DNA of 64,000 nucleotides, taken from NCBI GenBank assembly GCA_019118645.1, contig DWYN01000018.1:26361-90360 (forward strand), in the 5' to 3' direction. Origin of the DNA: Candidatus Blautia excrementipullorum. GTDB lineage: Bacteria; Bacillota; Clostridia; Lachnospirales; Lachnospiraceae. The position numbers and the translations under genes were made by a program. A model generated the notes under the pieces. That model had not been told where the DNA came from. It made no database searches and worked only from the letters and a program-made list of their open reading frames with translations. Numbering within the stretch: the first letter of the stretch is position 1; each line of letters begins with the position of its first letter. Shown here piece by piece: positions 52,494-62,138 of this stretch.

Positions 52494-54152
52494 ATGATGA
52501 ATGCAAAGAAGTATCAGAGACAGTATTACATGCCGCCGGTAAAATGCATGAAATGGGCAGAAAAAGAGTATGTGGATAAGGCTCCTATCTGGTGCAGCGT
52601 GGATCTCCGCGATGGGAACCAGGCCCTGGTTATTCCCATGAGCCTGGAACAGAAAGTAGAATTTTTTAAGCTTCTGGTGGAAATCGGATTTAAAGAAATA
52701 GAAGTGGGCTTTCCGGCTGCTTCTGAGACGGAGTATACATTCCTGAGAACTTTGATTGAACAGAACCTGATTCCGGAGGATGTAACTATTCAGGTTCTTA
52801 CTCAGGCCAGAGAACATATTATCCGCAGAACTTTTGAGGCGGTTAAGGGCGCTCCAAAGGCGATCATTCATGTATATAATTCCACATCTGTGGCCCAGAG
52901 AGAGCAGGTGTTCAAAAAATCAAAAGAAGAGATTAAACAAATTGCCGTTGACGGGGCAAAGCTGCTGAAAGAATTGGCAGAAGAGACCGAGGGAAATTTC
53001 CAGTTTGAATACAGTCCGGAAAGTTTTACCGGGACAGAACCAGAGTACGCTCTGGAAGTCTGCAACGCGGTTCTGGATGTGTGGCAGCCGACGCCGGAAA
53101 ACAAGTGCATTATCAACCTTCCTGTGACGGTTCAGCTGTCCATGCCCCATGTATACGCAAGTCAGATTGAGTATATGAGCGAGAATATGAAGTATCGTGA
53201 AAATGTGATTCTTTCTCAGCATCCGCATAATGACCGGGGATGCGGCGTGGCGGATTCGGAAATGGGTCTTCTTGCAGGAGCGGACAGAATTGAGGGAACT
53301 CTTTTTGGAAATGGCGAGCGTACGGGAAATGTGGACATTATAACTCTGGCCATGAATATGTACTCCCAGGGAGTGGATCCCGGGCTCGATTTTTCCAATA
53401 TGCCGCATATCTGCGAGGTCTATGAGGAATGCACAGGAATGAAAGTCGACGATAGAAGTCCATACAGCGGTTCCCTTGTATTTGCGGCCTTTTCCGGTTC
53501 TCACCAGGATGCCATCGCCAAAGGCATGCACTGGAGAGACGAAAAAGATCCAAGCCGCTGGACGGTGCCGTATCTTCCTATCGATCCGACTGATGTAGGA
53601 CGCAACTATGACGCGGACGTGATCCGTATCAACAGTCAGTCCGGAAAGGGCGGCGTAGGATATATTCTGGAGACAAAATACGGTCTGAATCTTCCGGCGA
53701 AAATGCGGGAGGCAATGGGATATACTGCCAAAGCTGTTTCTGATCATAAACATAAGGAGCTTCTTCCGGACGAGATCTTCAGCCTGTTCAAGAAGACCTT
53801 CGAAAATGTTGTGGAGCCGTTCAGCATCAACGAGGTTCATTTCCAGCAGAAGGACGGCGGCATTGTGACACAGGTGACATCCTCCTTTAACGGTAAGACA
53901 GTCACAACAGAGGCGAAAGGAAATGGACGCCTGAATGCGGTGAGCAACGCGCTGAAGAAGGCATATGATCTGAAATATAATCTTGTCACCTATCAGGAGC
54001 ATGCTCTTGAGAAAAGCTCCAGCTCAAAAGCCATCGCTTATGTGGGGATTGAAAGCCCCAACGGAAATCTTTCCTGGGGAGCAGGCGTGGATCCGGATAT
54101 TATCCGCGCGTCCATTGACGCTCTCGTAACGGCTATTAATAACAGGATCTGA
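52494..54152 (+). CDS. leuA: 2-isopropylmalate synthase
   Basis: The 552-residue enzyme condenses acetyl-CoA with 2-oxoisovalerate, the first committed step of leucine synthesis. The DRE-TIM barrel shows CSVDLRDGNQALVIPM, EVGFPAAS and the metal-binding HPHNDRGCG. The C-terminal LeuA dimer/allosteric domain (FSINEVHFQQKDGGIVTQVTSSFNG) gives leucine feedback. Its size and KYQRQYYMPPVKCMKWAEKEY N-terminus place it in the longer form of the family. ATG 52494 and 52497 are equally possible. No other leu genes follow; it is controlled by the T-box and ends at a terminator. Confidence 0.95.
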   Translation: MMNAKKYQRQYYMPPVKCMKWAEKEYVDKAPIWCSVDLRDGNQALVIPMSLEQKVEFFKLLVEIGFKEIEVGFPAASETEYTFLRTLIEQNLIPEDVTIQVLTQAREHIIRRTFEAVKGAPKAIIHVYNSTSVAQREQVFKKSKEEIKQIAVDGAKLLKELAEETEGNFQFEYSPESFTGTEPEYALEVCNAVLDVWQPTPENKCIINLPVTVQLSMPHVYASQIEYMSENMKYRENVILSQHPHNDRGCGVADSEMGLLAGADRIEGTLFGNGERTGNVDIITLAMNMYSQGVDPGLDFSNMPHICEVYEECTGMKVDDRSPYSGSLVFAAFSGSHQDAIAKGMHWRDEKDPSRWTVPYLPIDPTDVGRNYDADVIRINSQSGKGGVGYILETKYGLNLPAKMREAMGYTAKAVSDHKHKELLPDEIFSLFKKTFENVVEPFSINEVHFQQKDGGIVTQVTSSFNGKTVTTEAKGNGRLNAVSNALKKAYDLKYNLVTYQEHALEKSSSSKAIAYVGIESPNGNLSWGAGVDPDIIRASIDALVTAINNRI

Positions 54153-54176
54153 AAACATAATAAATAGAAACGGCGG

Positions 54177-54218
54177 AAAACCGGAAGGAATCTCTGACAC
54201 AGAATTCTTTCCGGTTTT
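54177..54218 (+). terminator. Terminator of leuA
   Basis: 14-bp arms AAAACCGGAAGGAA and complement (54177-54190, 54205-54218), T-rich 3' side. Confidence 0.8.
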
Positions 54219-54384
54219 GTCGGTTTTGTAGGGCGGGTTTTCACTTTACGGTGGATTTTTTGCAGAATACCTGTTAAACTAAAAATAATGCAGTGCTTTA
54301 TCCTGTGTTTTGCGGGATAAAGCGGGAAACTGCGGAGAATACATGTTCATAGAAAAGAACAGAATAAAGGAAAGGATATTCCAA

Positions 54385-55197
54385 ATGCTGAAGATTAAAA
54401 GCTATGTGAAGGTAAAAAGCATTGCAGAAGCCTATGAACTGAACCAGAAAAAATCAGCGTGTGTTCTGGGGGGAATGATCTGGCTGAAAATGGGAAACAG
54501 AAATGTTTCCACGGCAATTGATTTGTCCGGTCTCGGTCTGGATACGATTCAGGAGAGAGAAGAAGAATTCTATATCGGGTGTATGACCTCCCTGAGAGAT
54601 CTGGAGACAAACGCCGCGCTCCAGGAGTATACCCAGGGGGCGATCCGGGAGAGCCTCCGGCATATTGTAGGCGTACAGTTCCGCAACTGCGCTACGGTAG
54701 GAGGAAGTGTTTTCGGAAGATATGGATTTTCGGATGTGCTTACGATGTTTCTGGCTATGGATACCTGGGTGGAACTCCATGAGGCCGGAAGGATTCCTCT
54801 TGCGGAATTTGCGGGACAGAAAAAAGACAGAGATATTCTGGAAGCGGTTATTGTGAAAAAGAATCCGCTGAAGGCTGTTTATCTCAGCCAGAGAAATTCA
54901 GAGACGGATTTTCCGGTTTTGACCTGTGCCGCTTCTTTGTCGGGAGACAGGGCCAAAACGGTGATCGGCGCGCGGCCTGGAAGGGCAATGATTGTGGAGG
55001 ATACAAGAGGGATTCTCCAGGGATTCGGCGAAATGTCCCGGAGGGAGAAAGCGGAAGCGGCGGGAGAATTTTCAAAGTTCGCAGCCGGGAATGTGCCGCT
55101 GGGCAGCAATATGCGTGCATCTTTGGAATATCGGAAACTTCTGGCGGAAGTACTGACAAGAAGAGCATGGGAATCACTGGGAGGGATTGGAAAATGA
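54385..55197 (+). CDS. Molybdenum hydroxylase FAD-binding subunit (XdhB-like)
   Basis: This 270-residue subunit carries FAD and passes electrons to NAD or another acceptor. It has ACVLGGMIWLKMG and the typical HIVGVQFRNCATVGGSVFGRY for FAD binding, then a C-terminal CO-dehydrogenase flavoprotein-like domain. ATG 54385 follows AAGGAAAGGAT; the longer frame from 54310 has no ribosome site. It overlaps the 2Fe-2S gene by 4 bases (ATGA). The order FAD, 2Fe-2S, Mo subunit is common in anaerobes. A weak promoter (TGGATT 54252, TAAACT 54275) lies upstream. Confidence 0.9.
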   Translation: MLKIKSYVKVKSIAEAYELNQKKSACVLGGMIWLKMGNRNVSTAIDLSGLGLDTIQEREEEFYIGCMTSLRDLETNAALQEYTQGAIRESLRHIVGVQFRNCATVGGSVFGRYGFSDVLTMFLAMDTWVELHEAGRIPLAEFAGQKKDRDILEAVIVKKNPLKAVYLSQRNSETDFPVLTCAASLSGDRAKTVIGARPGRAMIVEDTRGILQGFGEMSRREKAEAAGEFSKFAAGNVPLGSNMRASLEYRKLLAEVLTRRAWESLGGIGK

Positions 55198-55673
55198 ACC
55201 TTAGTTTTTGGCTGAATGGGGAATATCGTCATGAGGAAGTGGAGCCGGACAGGATGCTTTTGGATTTCCTCCGCGAAAAAGGCTGTTACAGTGTAAAATG
55301 TGGATGCGAGACATCGAACTGCGGACTCTGTACAGTGCTGATGGACGGGAAGCCTGTTTTGTCCTGCAGTGTGCTTGCTCTCCGCGCAGAGGGCAAAAAA
55401 ATCGTAACCATGGAAGGAATGCAGAAAGAAGCAGAGGAATTTGGAAGTTTTCTGGCGGATGAGGGTGCAGAGCAGTGCGGATTCTGCAATCCTGGATTTA
55501 TTATGAATATTTTTGCCATGGAACGTGAGCTTGCGGATCCCTCCGAAGAGGAAATTAAGGAATATCTGGCAGGAAATCTCTGCAGGTGCTCCGGCTTCAC
55601 AGGACAGACAAGGAGCATAAAAAAATATCTGGAATATAAGAAAGCGCAGAAGAGAGAGGAGGCGGAGGCGTGA
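55194..55673 (+). CDS. Molybdenum hydroxylase 2Fe-2S subunit (XdhC-like)
   Basis: This 159-residue protein holds two 2Fe-2S clusters. The plant-type one is bound by CGCETSNCGLC plus a Cys in PVLSC. The second is bound by CGFCNPGFIM and CRCSG. It passes electrons from the Mo site to FAD. ATG 55194 overlaps the previous stop; the earlier Met at 55167 lies inside the upstream gene. It overlaps the next gene by 4 bases. Confidence 0.94.
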   Translation: MNLSFWLNGEYRHEEVEPDRMLLDFLREKGCYSVKCGCETSNCGLCTVLMDGKPVLSCSVLALRAEGKKIVTMEGMQKEAEEFGSFLADEGAEQCGFCNPGFIMNIFAMERELADPSEEEIKEYLAGNLCRCSGFTGQTRSIKKYLEYKKAQKREEAEA

Positions 55674-57955
55674 AATATGTAAGCAGACCGGTAAGAAAAA
55701 CAGACGCTATGGCGCTGGTGACAGGGAAGCCGGTATATACCAATGATCTTGCGCCGAAGGACTGTCTGATCGTAAAAATCCTCCGCAGTCCGCATGCTAA
55801 TGCCTGGATTGAAGAGATCAAAACAGGAACTGCCCGTCAGATCAGCGGAATTGAGGCGGTATACACTTATAAAGATGTGCCTCAGAAGCGTTTTACTCTG
55901 GCAGGCCAGACGTATCCGGAGCTGAGCCCCTATGACCGTCTGATCCTGGACCGCCATCTGCGCTTTGTGGGAGACGCAGTGGCCATTGTGGCGGGAGAAT
56001 CTGAAGCCGCTGTGGATAAGGCGCTGAAGAGAATTAAAGTAAAATACAGAGTGGAAGAGCCTGTTCTTGATATGCACAAGGCAAAGGACGGGAAGATTCT
56101 TGTTCACCCCGAGGATGACTGGGAAGCGAAGGTGCCTGTAGGCGCGGATAACAAAAGAAATCTCTGTGCCTCAGCATCAGAAGAGTCCGGAGATGTGGAT
56201 AAAGTTCTCGCAGAGTGCAGATATACGGTGGATCATACCTATCACACGAAGGCAAACCAGCAGGCTATGATGGAGACATTCCGCACTTACTGCTATATGG
56301 ATTATTTCGGAAGACTGAACGTAGTGTCTTCCACCCAGATTCCTTTTCATGTGAGAAGAATTGTAGGGAATGCCCTTGCGATTCCTTCATCGAAAGTAAG
56401 AGTAATCAAGCCCAGAATCGGCGGAGGCTTCGGGGCAAAACAGACGTCCGTCAGCGAGATATATCCGGCTTTTGTTACATGGAAAACAGGCCGCCCTTCA
56501 AAGATTTTATACAGCCGCTATGAGTCCCAGATCTGCTCATCGCCCCGCCACGAGATGGAGATTCGTGTCCGTGCAGGCGCAGACGAAAAAGGCATTGTCC
56601 GGGCGATCGACGTTTATACTCTTTCCAATGCGGGAGCTTATGGGGAGCACAGTCCGACGACAGTAGGCTTAAGCGGGCATAAGTCCATTGCTCTTTACCG
56701 CCATACAGAAGCGTACCGTTTTGCCTATGATGTGGTTTACACGAACCTGCAGGCTGCAGGGGCCTACCGGGGCTACGGGGCAACTCAGGGGATTTATGCA
56801 GTGGAATCTGCGGTAAATGAGCTTGCCCACAAGATGGGAATGGATCCGGTGAAAATAAGAGAATTGAATATGCCGGTTCAGGGCGGCCCTCTTCCGGGGT
56901 ATGGCGACTGCGATACGGCCGAGAGCTGTACTATGGATCAGTGTATGGCGCGTGCAAAAGAAATGATGCACTGGGACGAAAAATATCCCTGCGTGGATCT
57001 GGGAAACGGAAAAGTCCGCGGAGTAGGAGTGGCAATGGCTATGCAGGGCTCCTCAATTGCAGGCGTTGACGTAGGAGGAGCTGATATGAAACTGAATGAG
57101 GACGGCTCTTATACCCTTGGACTCGGATGCGCGGATATGGGAACCGGATGTGATACGATTCTGGCCCAGATGGCAGCCGACTGTATGGAAACTCCCATGG
57201 AGAATATTGTTGTGTTCGGCGTGGACACAGACATTTCTCCCTACGATTCCGGATCTTATGCCTCTGCAACTACCTATACCACAGGAATGGCGGTGGTTCA
57301 TGCATGCAGGGAGCTCAGGAAAAAGATCTGCGCTCTGGGGGCCCGGATGCTGGATACGGATCCGGAAGAGACAGATTTTGACGGCGAATTTGTGTACAGC
57401 GGAGAGAAAAAAGTGTCCCTGAGAGAAATTGCCGTTAAGGGCACCTGCGGCAACAGCCAGGAGCTTCAGGTCACCAGGACCTTTTCTTCGTCGATTTCCC
57501 CGCCGCCTTTTATGGTCGGCATGGCCGAGGTGGAGGTTGATAAAGAGACAGGAAGTGCAAAGGTTGTGGATTATGTGGCGGTAGTCGACTGTGGCACTCC
57601 CATCAATCCCAATCTGGTCCGGGTGCAGACGGAGGGCGGAATTGCGCAGGGAATCGGCATGGCGCTTTATGAGGATATACAGTACAGTGAAAAAGGCGCT
57701 GTCCGCAACAACTCTTTTATGCAGTACAAAATTCCGTCCCGTCTGGATATTGGAGATATCCGCGTGGAGATCCGGGGAAGCTACGAACCTTCCGGACCTT
57801 TTGGAGCCAAATCTGTAGGCGAGCTGGTTATCGACACTCCCTGTCCGGCGATAACAGAGGCGGTGTATAACGCCACAGGGGTAAGGGTACGGGAACTCCC
57901 TGTTACGCCGGAAAAAATTGCTCTGGGTATGCTGAAAAAAGATCTGGAGAACTGA
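55670..57955 (+). CDS. Molybdenum hydroxylase large subunit (XdhA-like)
   Basis: The 761-residue molybdopterin-binding subunit oxidises purine or other N-heterocyclic substrates by hydroxylation. It has the N-terminal a/b hammerhead (VTGKPVYTNDLAPKDCLIVKILRSPHANA), the cofactor loops IGGGFGAKQ and AAGAYRGYGATQG, and the catalytic Glu in PSGPFGAKSVGEL near the C-terminus. GTG 55670 overlaps the preceding stop. Substrate cannot be fixed: xanthine is usual, but the missing purine genes nearby leave other heterocycles open. Confidence 0.92.
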   Translation: MKYVSRPVRKTDAMALVTGKPVYTNDLAPKDCLIVKILRSPHANAWIEEIKTGTARQISGIEAVYTYKDVPQKRFTLAGQTYPELSPYDRLILDRHLRFVGDAVAIVAGESEAAVDKALKRIKVKYRVEEPVLDMHKAKDGKILVHPEDDWEAKVPVGADNKRNLCASASEESGDVDKVLAECRYTVDHTYHTKANQQAMMETFRTYCYMDYFGRLNVVSSTQIPFHVRRIVGNALAIPSSKVRVIKPRIGGGFGAKQTSVSEIYPAFVTWKTGRPSKILYSRYESQICSSPRHEMEIRVRAGADEKGIVRAIDVYTLSNAGAYGEHSPTTVGLSGHKSIALYRHTEAYRFAYDVVYTNLQAAGAYRGYGATQGIYAVESAVNELAHKMGMDPVKIRELNMPVQGGPLPGYGDCDTAESCTMDQCMARAKEMMHWDEKYPCVDLGNGKVRGVGVAMAMQGSSIAGVDVGGADMKLNEDGSYTLGLGCADMGTGCDTILAQMAADCMETPMENIVVFGVDTDISPYDSGSYASATTYTTGMAVVHACRELRKKICALGARMLDTDPEETDFDGEFVYSGEKKVSLREIAVKGTCGNSQELQVTRTFSSSISPPPFMVGMAEVEVDKETGSAKVVDYVAVVDCGTPINPNLVRVQTEGGIAQGIGMALYEDIQYSEKGAVRNNSFMQYKIPSRLDIGDIRVEIRGSYEPSGPFGAKSVGELVIDTPCPAITEAVYNATGVRVRELPVTPEKIALGMLKKDLEN

Positions 57956-57956
57956 C

Positions 57957-58988
57957 ATGGGGATGATCGTGAAGGGGATTCTGGCAATCTTCTGGCTGGC
58001 GGCAGTGCCAGCCTTCGCCGGCGTCCCGTTTCTTGGGAAAAAAAGAACTGGGAATATTGCAGAAATGATTTTGACAGGATACCTGGCTTTGTTCTCTGTT
58101 ATGGAGATACTGACGCTGCCGATGACATGGCTGAAAATGCCGCTGCATGTGCTGACTGTCAGCTGCGGAATTGTGTTTTCCGCTTTTGCCGTGTGGGGGA
58201 TAATCTGCCTGAAAAAACAAAAGCCGCTGTATCGGCTGAAGGAGCGGAAAATCCACTGGAATTTCTACTTATGTCTGGCAGTGCTTGTAATCATTCTGCA
58301 GGTAGTTATGTGTACATTTCTGGCGCATATGGATGCCGACGACTGCTTTTATGTAGGGGCGGCGACGACAGATGTGTATACGGACACCATTTTTGAAGTA
58401 AACCCGTATACAGGACGGGAATATATCATGCTGCCCAGAAGATATGTGCTGTCTCCCTTTCCTGTTTTTCTGGCGGTGGTCAGCCAGCTCAGCGGCGGGC
58501 TTCATCCGGCAATAATGGCCCATGTGTTTTTCCCTCTGGTTTTTCTGCCGGCAGCTTATATGGTGCAGTACTGTATAGCGGGAAAATGGTTCCGGGGCGA
58601 CCGGAAAGCCAGGGGAATTTATCTTTTTCTGGCTGCGCTTTTGTGCAGCTTTTCCGGTTACTCTGTATATAATGCGGGGAACTTTCAGATGGTGAGAATC
58701 TGGCAGGGGAAAGCTCTTCTGGCGGGAGTTTTTCTTCCTTATCTTTTTTATCTGTGCATCTCTCTTCTGATGGAAAAGAAACAGACCTGTTCCTGGCTTC
58801 TTCTTGTGATGGCGAATATCAGCTGCTGCCTGCTGTCTTCTATGGGAATTCTGCTGGCTCCGCTGATGACGGGCTGCTTTCTGGCAGTGTGTTTCGTGTG
58901 GAGACGGGAGTGGAAACGGGTGCTGAAGGGACTTATGTGCTGTCTTCCGTCGATACTTTTGGGATTGCTGTATATCGGTATAGGATAG
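57957..58988 (+). CDS. Polytopic membrane protein of unknown function
   Basis: This 343-residue protein has about nine hydrophobic helices and a loop with AHMDADDCFYVGAATTDVYTDT after the fourth, containing acidic residues as in membrane glycosyltransferases (GT-C-like). Together with the next gene it resembles DUF6077-type proteins, which I recall only loosely. The start (ATG 57957) overlaps the end of the hydroxylase operon at a distance of one base, so it is transcribed with it, although a functional link is doubtful. It ends in a helix (CCLPSILLGLLYIGIG), as if the chain were split from the next gene. Confidence 0.6.
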   Translation: MGMIVKGILAIFWLAAVPAFAGVPFLGKKRTGNIAEMILTGYLALFSVMEILTLPMTWLKMPLHVLTVSCGIVFSAFAVWGIICLKKQKPLYRLKERKIHWNFYLCLAVLVIILQVVMCTFLAHMDADDCFYVGAATTDVYTDTIFEVNPYTGREYIMLPRRYVLSPFPVFLAVVSQLSGGLHPAIMAHVFFPLVFLPAAYMVQYCIAGKWFRGDRKARGIYLFLAALLCSFSGYSVYNAGNFQMVRIWQGKALLAGVFLPYLFYLCISLLMEKKQTCSWLLLVMANISCCLLSSMGILLAPLMTGCFLAVCFVWRREWKRVLKGLMCCLPSILLGLLYIGIG

Positions 58989-58998
58989 GAGAGGGAAG

Positions 58999-59805
58999 AT
59001 GAAAGAAGTCATAAAAGAAACAATCGCTTTTTGGAATAATTACTGGGGGGACAGCTTTGTTCCCTGGCTTCTGCTGGCGGCGGTGATTTATCTTCTCGTT
59101 TTCAGAAGAAAAAAGGACATAACCAGATATGTTCTGCTTTATCTGGCAGTATCGCTTTTCTTGTTTTTCTGCCCGTTTACGGCCAAAATCATTCAGGCAT
59201 GCATAGGAGAAACGGTATACTGGCGTGTGCTGTGGCTGATTCCATCCACTCCTGTGATTGCTTTTACTATGACAGAAGTCCTCAGAGGGAGAAAAAAAGC
59301 AGGGAAAGTCCTGGGCCTGGCGGTTTGCGCAGCTTTGATCATCCTGACCGGAAGAGGAATTTATCAGGCCGGCAATTATCATCTTGTTCATAACTATCAG
59401 AAAGTCCCGGACGAGGTGGCAGGCATCTGCGAGATGGTGAAAAGCGATGCGGACGGAAGTCTGTTTATGCTTGCGGCGGACAATTATATCGGACCTTATG
59501 TCCGGGTTTACGACCCTTCTATACGAATGATGTTTAACCGGGAAAACCGGGGAGGGTACGGAGCAGGGTCAAGAAGACTTTACCTTGAGATCAACGCGCC
59601 GGTATTGAATTACCGCAATATCGGAGCAGTGGGACGGAGAACCTTCTGCAATTATTTGGTGGTAAAAGTGCCAAATGAAGAACAGAAAAAAGATCTGGAG
59701 GCGTATGGATATCAGGAAGTGGGGAACGTAAACCGCTACAGTCTCTATCGTCTGGGAGATTCGGCGGACGCAGTGCAAAATCCGATTCTGTTCCGGGAAG
59801 AGTAA
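58999..59805 (+). CDS. Membrane protein of unknown function, partner of the preceding gene
   Basis: This 268-residue protein has four hydrophobic helices in its first 125 residues and a soluble C-terminal domain of about 140 residues (DEVAGICEMVKSDADGSLFMLAADNYIGPYVRVYDPSIRMMF...). It begins 10 bases after the first membrane protein in another frame, with its own GGAGAGGG site. In layout it looks like the second half of a larger GT-C-like membrane protein. It may be naturally split or the product of an old frameshift. Confidence 0.6.
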   Translation: MKEVIKETIAFWNNYWGDSFVPWLLLAAVIYLLVFRRKKDITRYVLLYLAVSLFLFFCPFTAKIIQACIGETVYWRVLWLIPSTPVIAFTMTEVLRGRKKAGKVLGLAVCAALIILTGRGIYQAGNYHLVHNYQKVPDEVAGICEMVKSDADGSLFMLAADNYIGPYVRVYDPSIRMMFNRENRGGYGAGSRRLYLEINAPVLNYRNIGAVGRRTFCNYLVVKVPNEEQKKDLEAYGYQEVGNVNRYSLYRLGDSADAVQNPILFREE

Positions 59806-59836
59806 ATGCTTTTGATTTCAGAATTATTTAAGTCTG

Positions 59837-59868
59837 AGGCCGCAGGACCAAAAGATGGTTCTGCGGCC
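59837..59868 (+). terminator. Terminator after the membrane protein pair
   Basis: Stem AGGCCGCAG with complement plus ACC/GGT (59837-59868); only a short T tract. Confidence 0.65.
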
Positions 59869-59928
59869 TGCTTTATAGTTCCCGGGGAGATACTTTTGCA
59901 AATTAATGTAAAAAAGTACCGGGGCTGA

Positions 59929-59957
59929 TTGAATATTAAAACGTTCTGTGCTATGAT
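59929..59957 (+). promoter_or_regulatory. Promoter of glmS
   Basis: TTGAAT (59929-59934), 17 bp, TATGAT (59952-59957), giving a leader of about 175 bases. Confidence 0.65.
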
Positions 59958-59963
59958 AAACAA

Positions 59964-60137
59964 TATTTATGCAATTGCAGAGAACAGATCTCTGGCAGAA
60001 AGCAGACAAAAATCTGCCGGAGATTCATAGTTATTTCATCCCGTAATTCGATATATATATTATCATGCACCTGAAATGCAGAAGGTGTTTGCTGCCAGCT
60101 GAGCGGCAATGGAAGAACGGGACAGGAAGAGGAGAGT
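59964..60137 (+). promoter_or_regulatory. Structured glmS leader, no glmS ribozyme recognised
   Basis: Two clear hairpins are present: TCTCTGGCAGA with TCTGCCGGAGA (59989-59999, 60013-60023), and TTGC...GCAA around 60089-60109 near the ribosome site. I do not find the conserved core of the glmS ribozyme. The second hairpin lies close to the AGGAGAG site and could affect translation. Confidence 0.4.
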
Positions 60138-60140
60138 AAA

Positions 60141-61979
60141 ATGTGTGGAATAGTTGGATTTACCGGAAACCATCAGGCGGCTCCTATTTTGCTGGACGGA
60201 CTGTCAAAGCTGGAATACAGGGGCTATGATTCTGCCGGGCTTGCTGTTAGGGACGGAAATGCCGAGGTGGAAGTCATTAAGGCGAAGGGACGCCTTAAAG
60301 TTTTGAAAGAAAAAACCAATAACGGCGAATCAGTGCCGGGCACCTGTGGGATTGGCCATACCCGCTGGGCTACGCATGGGGAACCCTCAGAGATTAATGC
60401 TCATCCTCATGTCAGCGACGATGGAAATGTGGTTGCTGTTCATAATGGAATTATAGAAAATTATCAGGAACTGAAGGATAAGCTTCTTCGAAAGGGATAT
60501 AAGTTTTATTCCTCCACAGATACAGAGATAGCGGTCAAGCTTGTGGATTATTACTATAAAAAATATGAGGGTACGCCGGTGGATGCGATCAATCATGCTA
60601 TGGTGCGTATCCGCGGATCGTACGCAATGGCCCTGATGTTTAAAGATTATCCGGAGGAAATCTTTGTGGCAAGAAAGGACAGTCCGATGATCCTCGGGGT
60701 AGAGAACGGAGAATCCTATATTGCCTCGGATGTTCCGGCTATCTTAAAGTATACAAGAAATGTATACTATATCGGCAATTTGGAAATGGCCTGTGTCAAA
60801 AAAGGAGAAATTGTTTTCTACAATCTTGACGGCGATGTGATCCAGAAAGAAATGAAGACAATTGAATGGGATGCTGAAGCGGCAGAAAAAGCCGGATTTG
60901 AGCATTTTATGATGAAGGAGATTCATGAGCAGCCAAAGGCAGTGGCAGATACACTGAACTCTGTCTTAAAGGACGGCAGGATTGATCTGGGCGAGGTTGG
61001 GCTTATAGACGAAGACATTCTTGGAATCAGCCAGATTTACATTGTAGCCTGCGGATCTGCCTACCATGTGGGTATGGCTGCCCAGTATGTAATTGAGGAC
61101 ATGGCTAAAATTCCGGTTCGTGTGGAACTTGCCTCGGAGTTTCGCTACAGGAAACCGCTGCTGGATAAGAACGGCCTGGTAATTATCATCAGTCAGTCCG
61201 GGGAGACGGCTGACAGCCTTGCCGCGCTTCGGGAAGCAAAGAACAGAGATATTCGTACTCTGGGGATCGTCAATGTAGTAGGCTCATCCATAGCCAGAGA
61301 AGCAGATAATGTTTTTTATACCCTTGCCGGACCAGAGATATCCGTAGCTACTACAAAAGCCTACAGCACTCAGCTTATTGCGGCCTATGTTCTGGCGGTC
61401 CAGTTTGCCCGGGTAAGGGGTGAAATTACAGAAGAGCAGTATGAGGGATATATTGAGGAGCTTCTGAAGATCCCGGAAAAAATCGAAAGGATTATTGAAG
61501 ACAAAGAAAGACTGCAGTGGTTCGCCGCGAAGCAGGCAAATGCCAGAGATATCTTTTTCATCGGAAGAGGAATTGATTATGCGATCTGTATGGAAGGCAG
61601 TCTGAAAATGAAAGAAATCAGTTACATTCATTCGGAGGCGTATGCGGCAGGCGAGCTGAAACACGGGACAATTTCTCTGCTGGAAAACGGCACTCTGGTG
61701 ATTGGCGTGCTGACACAGCCGGAATTATACGAAAAAACGGTCAGCAATATGGTGGAGTGCAAAAGCCGCGGCGCATATCTTATGGGACTGACTACTTTTG
61801 GGAATTATAATATAGAAGATACTGCCGACTTTACAGTATACATTCCCAAAACCGATCCTCACTTTGCCACTTCTCTTGCGGTCATTCCCCTCCAGCTGAT
61901 GGGGTATTACGTCAGTGTTGCCAGAGGCCTGGATGTGGATAAACCAAGAAACCTGGCAAAAAGTGTGACGGTTGAGTAA
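60141..61979 (+). CDS. glmS: Glutamine-fructose-6-phosphate aminotransferase
   Basis: The 612-residue cytoplasmic enzyme makes glucosamine-6-phosphate, the entry to peptidoglycan amino sugars. The N-terminal glutaminase has catalytic Cys1 (MCGIVGFTG) and GHTRWATHG. Two SIS isomerase domains follow (CGSAYHVGMAAQY, SQSGETADSLAAL; GRGIDYAICMEGSLKMKEI), and the C-terminus (KSVTVE) closes the active site. Length is normal. The start has GAGGAGAG. Single-gene unit with terminator. Confidence 0.97.
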   Translation: MCGIVGFTGNHQAAPILLDGLSKLEYRGYDSAGLAVRDGNAEVEVIKAKGRLKVLKEKTNNGESVPGTCGIGHTRWATHGEPSEINAHPHVSDDGNVVAVHNGIIENYQELKDKLLRKGYKFYSSTDTEIAVKLVDYYYKKYEGTPVDAINHAMVRIRGSYAMALMFKDYPEEIFVARKDSPMILGVENGESYIASDVPAILKYTRNVYYIGNLEMACVKKGEIVFYNLDGDVIQKEMKTIEWDAEAAEKAGFEHFMMKEIHEQPKAVADTLNSVLKDGRIDLGEVGLIDEDILGISQIYIVACGSAYHVGMAAQYVIEDMAKIPVRVELASEFRYRKPLLDKNGLVIIISQSGETADSLAALREAKNRDIRTLGIVNVVGSSIAREADNVFYTLAGPEISVATTKAYSTQLIAAYVLAVQFARVRGEITEEQYEGYIEELLKIPEKIERIIEDKERLQWFAAKQANARDIFFIGRGIDYAICMEGSLKMKEISYIHSEAYAAGELKHGTISLLENGTLVIGVLTQPELYEKTVSNMVECKSRGAYLMGLTTFGNYNIEDTADFTVYIPKTDPHFATSLAVIPLQLMGYYVSVARGLDVDKPRNLAKSVTVE

Positions 61980-62006
61980 GAACAGCAATCATAAAAAACA
62001 GCATCA

Positions 62007-62039
62007 AAAAAGACTGTCCTGTTATAGAGGCAGTCTTTT
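62007..62039 (+). terminator. Terminator of glmS
   Basis: Arms AAAAGACTG and CAGTCTTTT (62007-62015, 62031-62039) with T-rich end. Confidence 0.85.
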
Positions 62040-62138
62040 GATTTATTTGGCTGTCTGCAGACGGAGGATTTTCTGTCTGCAGCAGTCTGAAAAATACATA
62101 AACGTTTTTCGGCGCACTTTTACCCATGAATGGCAATA

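Noticed and set aside
62040..62100. CTGTCTGCAG repeat pair after glmS as attachment site
   Set aside because: It is a short repeat with no integrase or element next to it; chance or part of weak hairpins is more likely.
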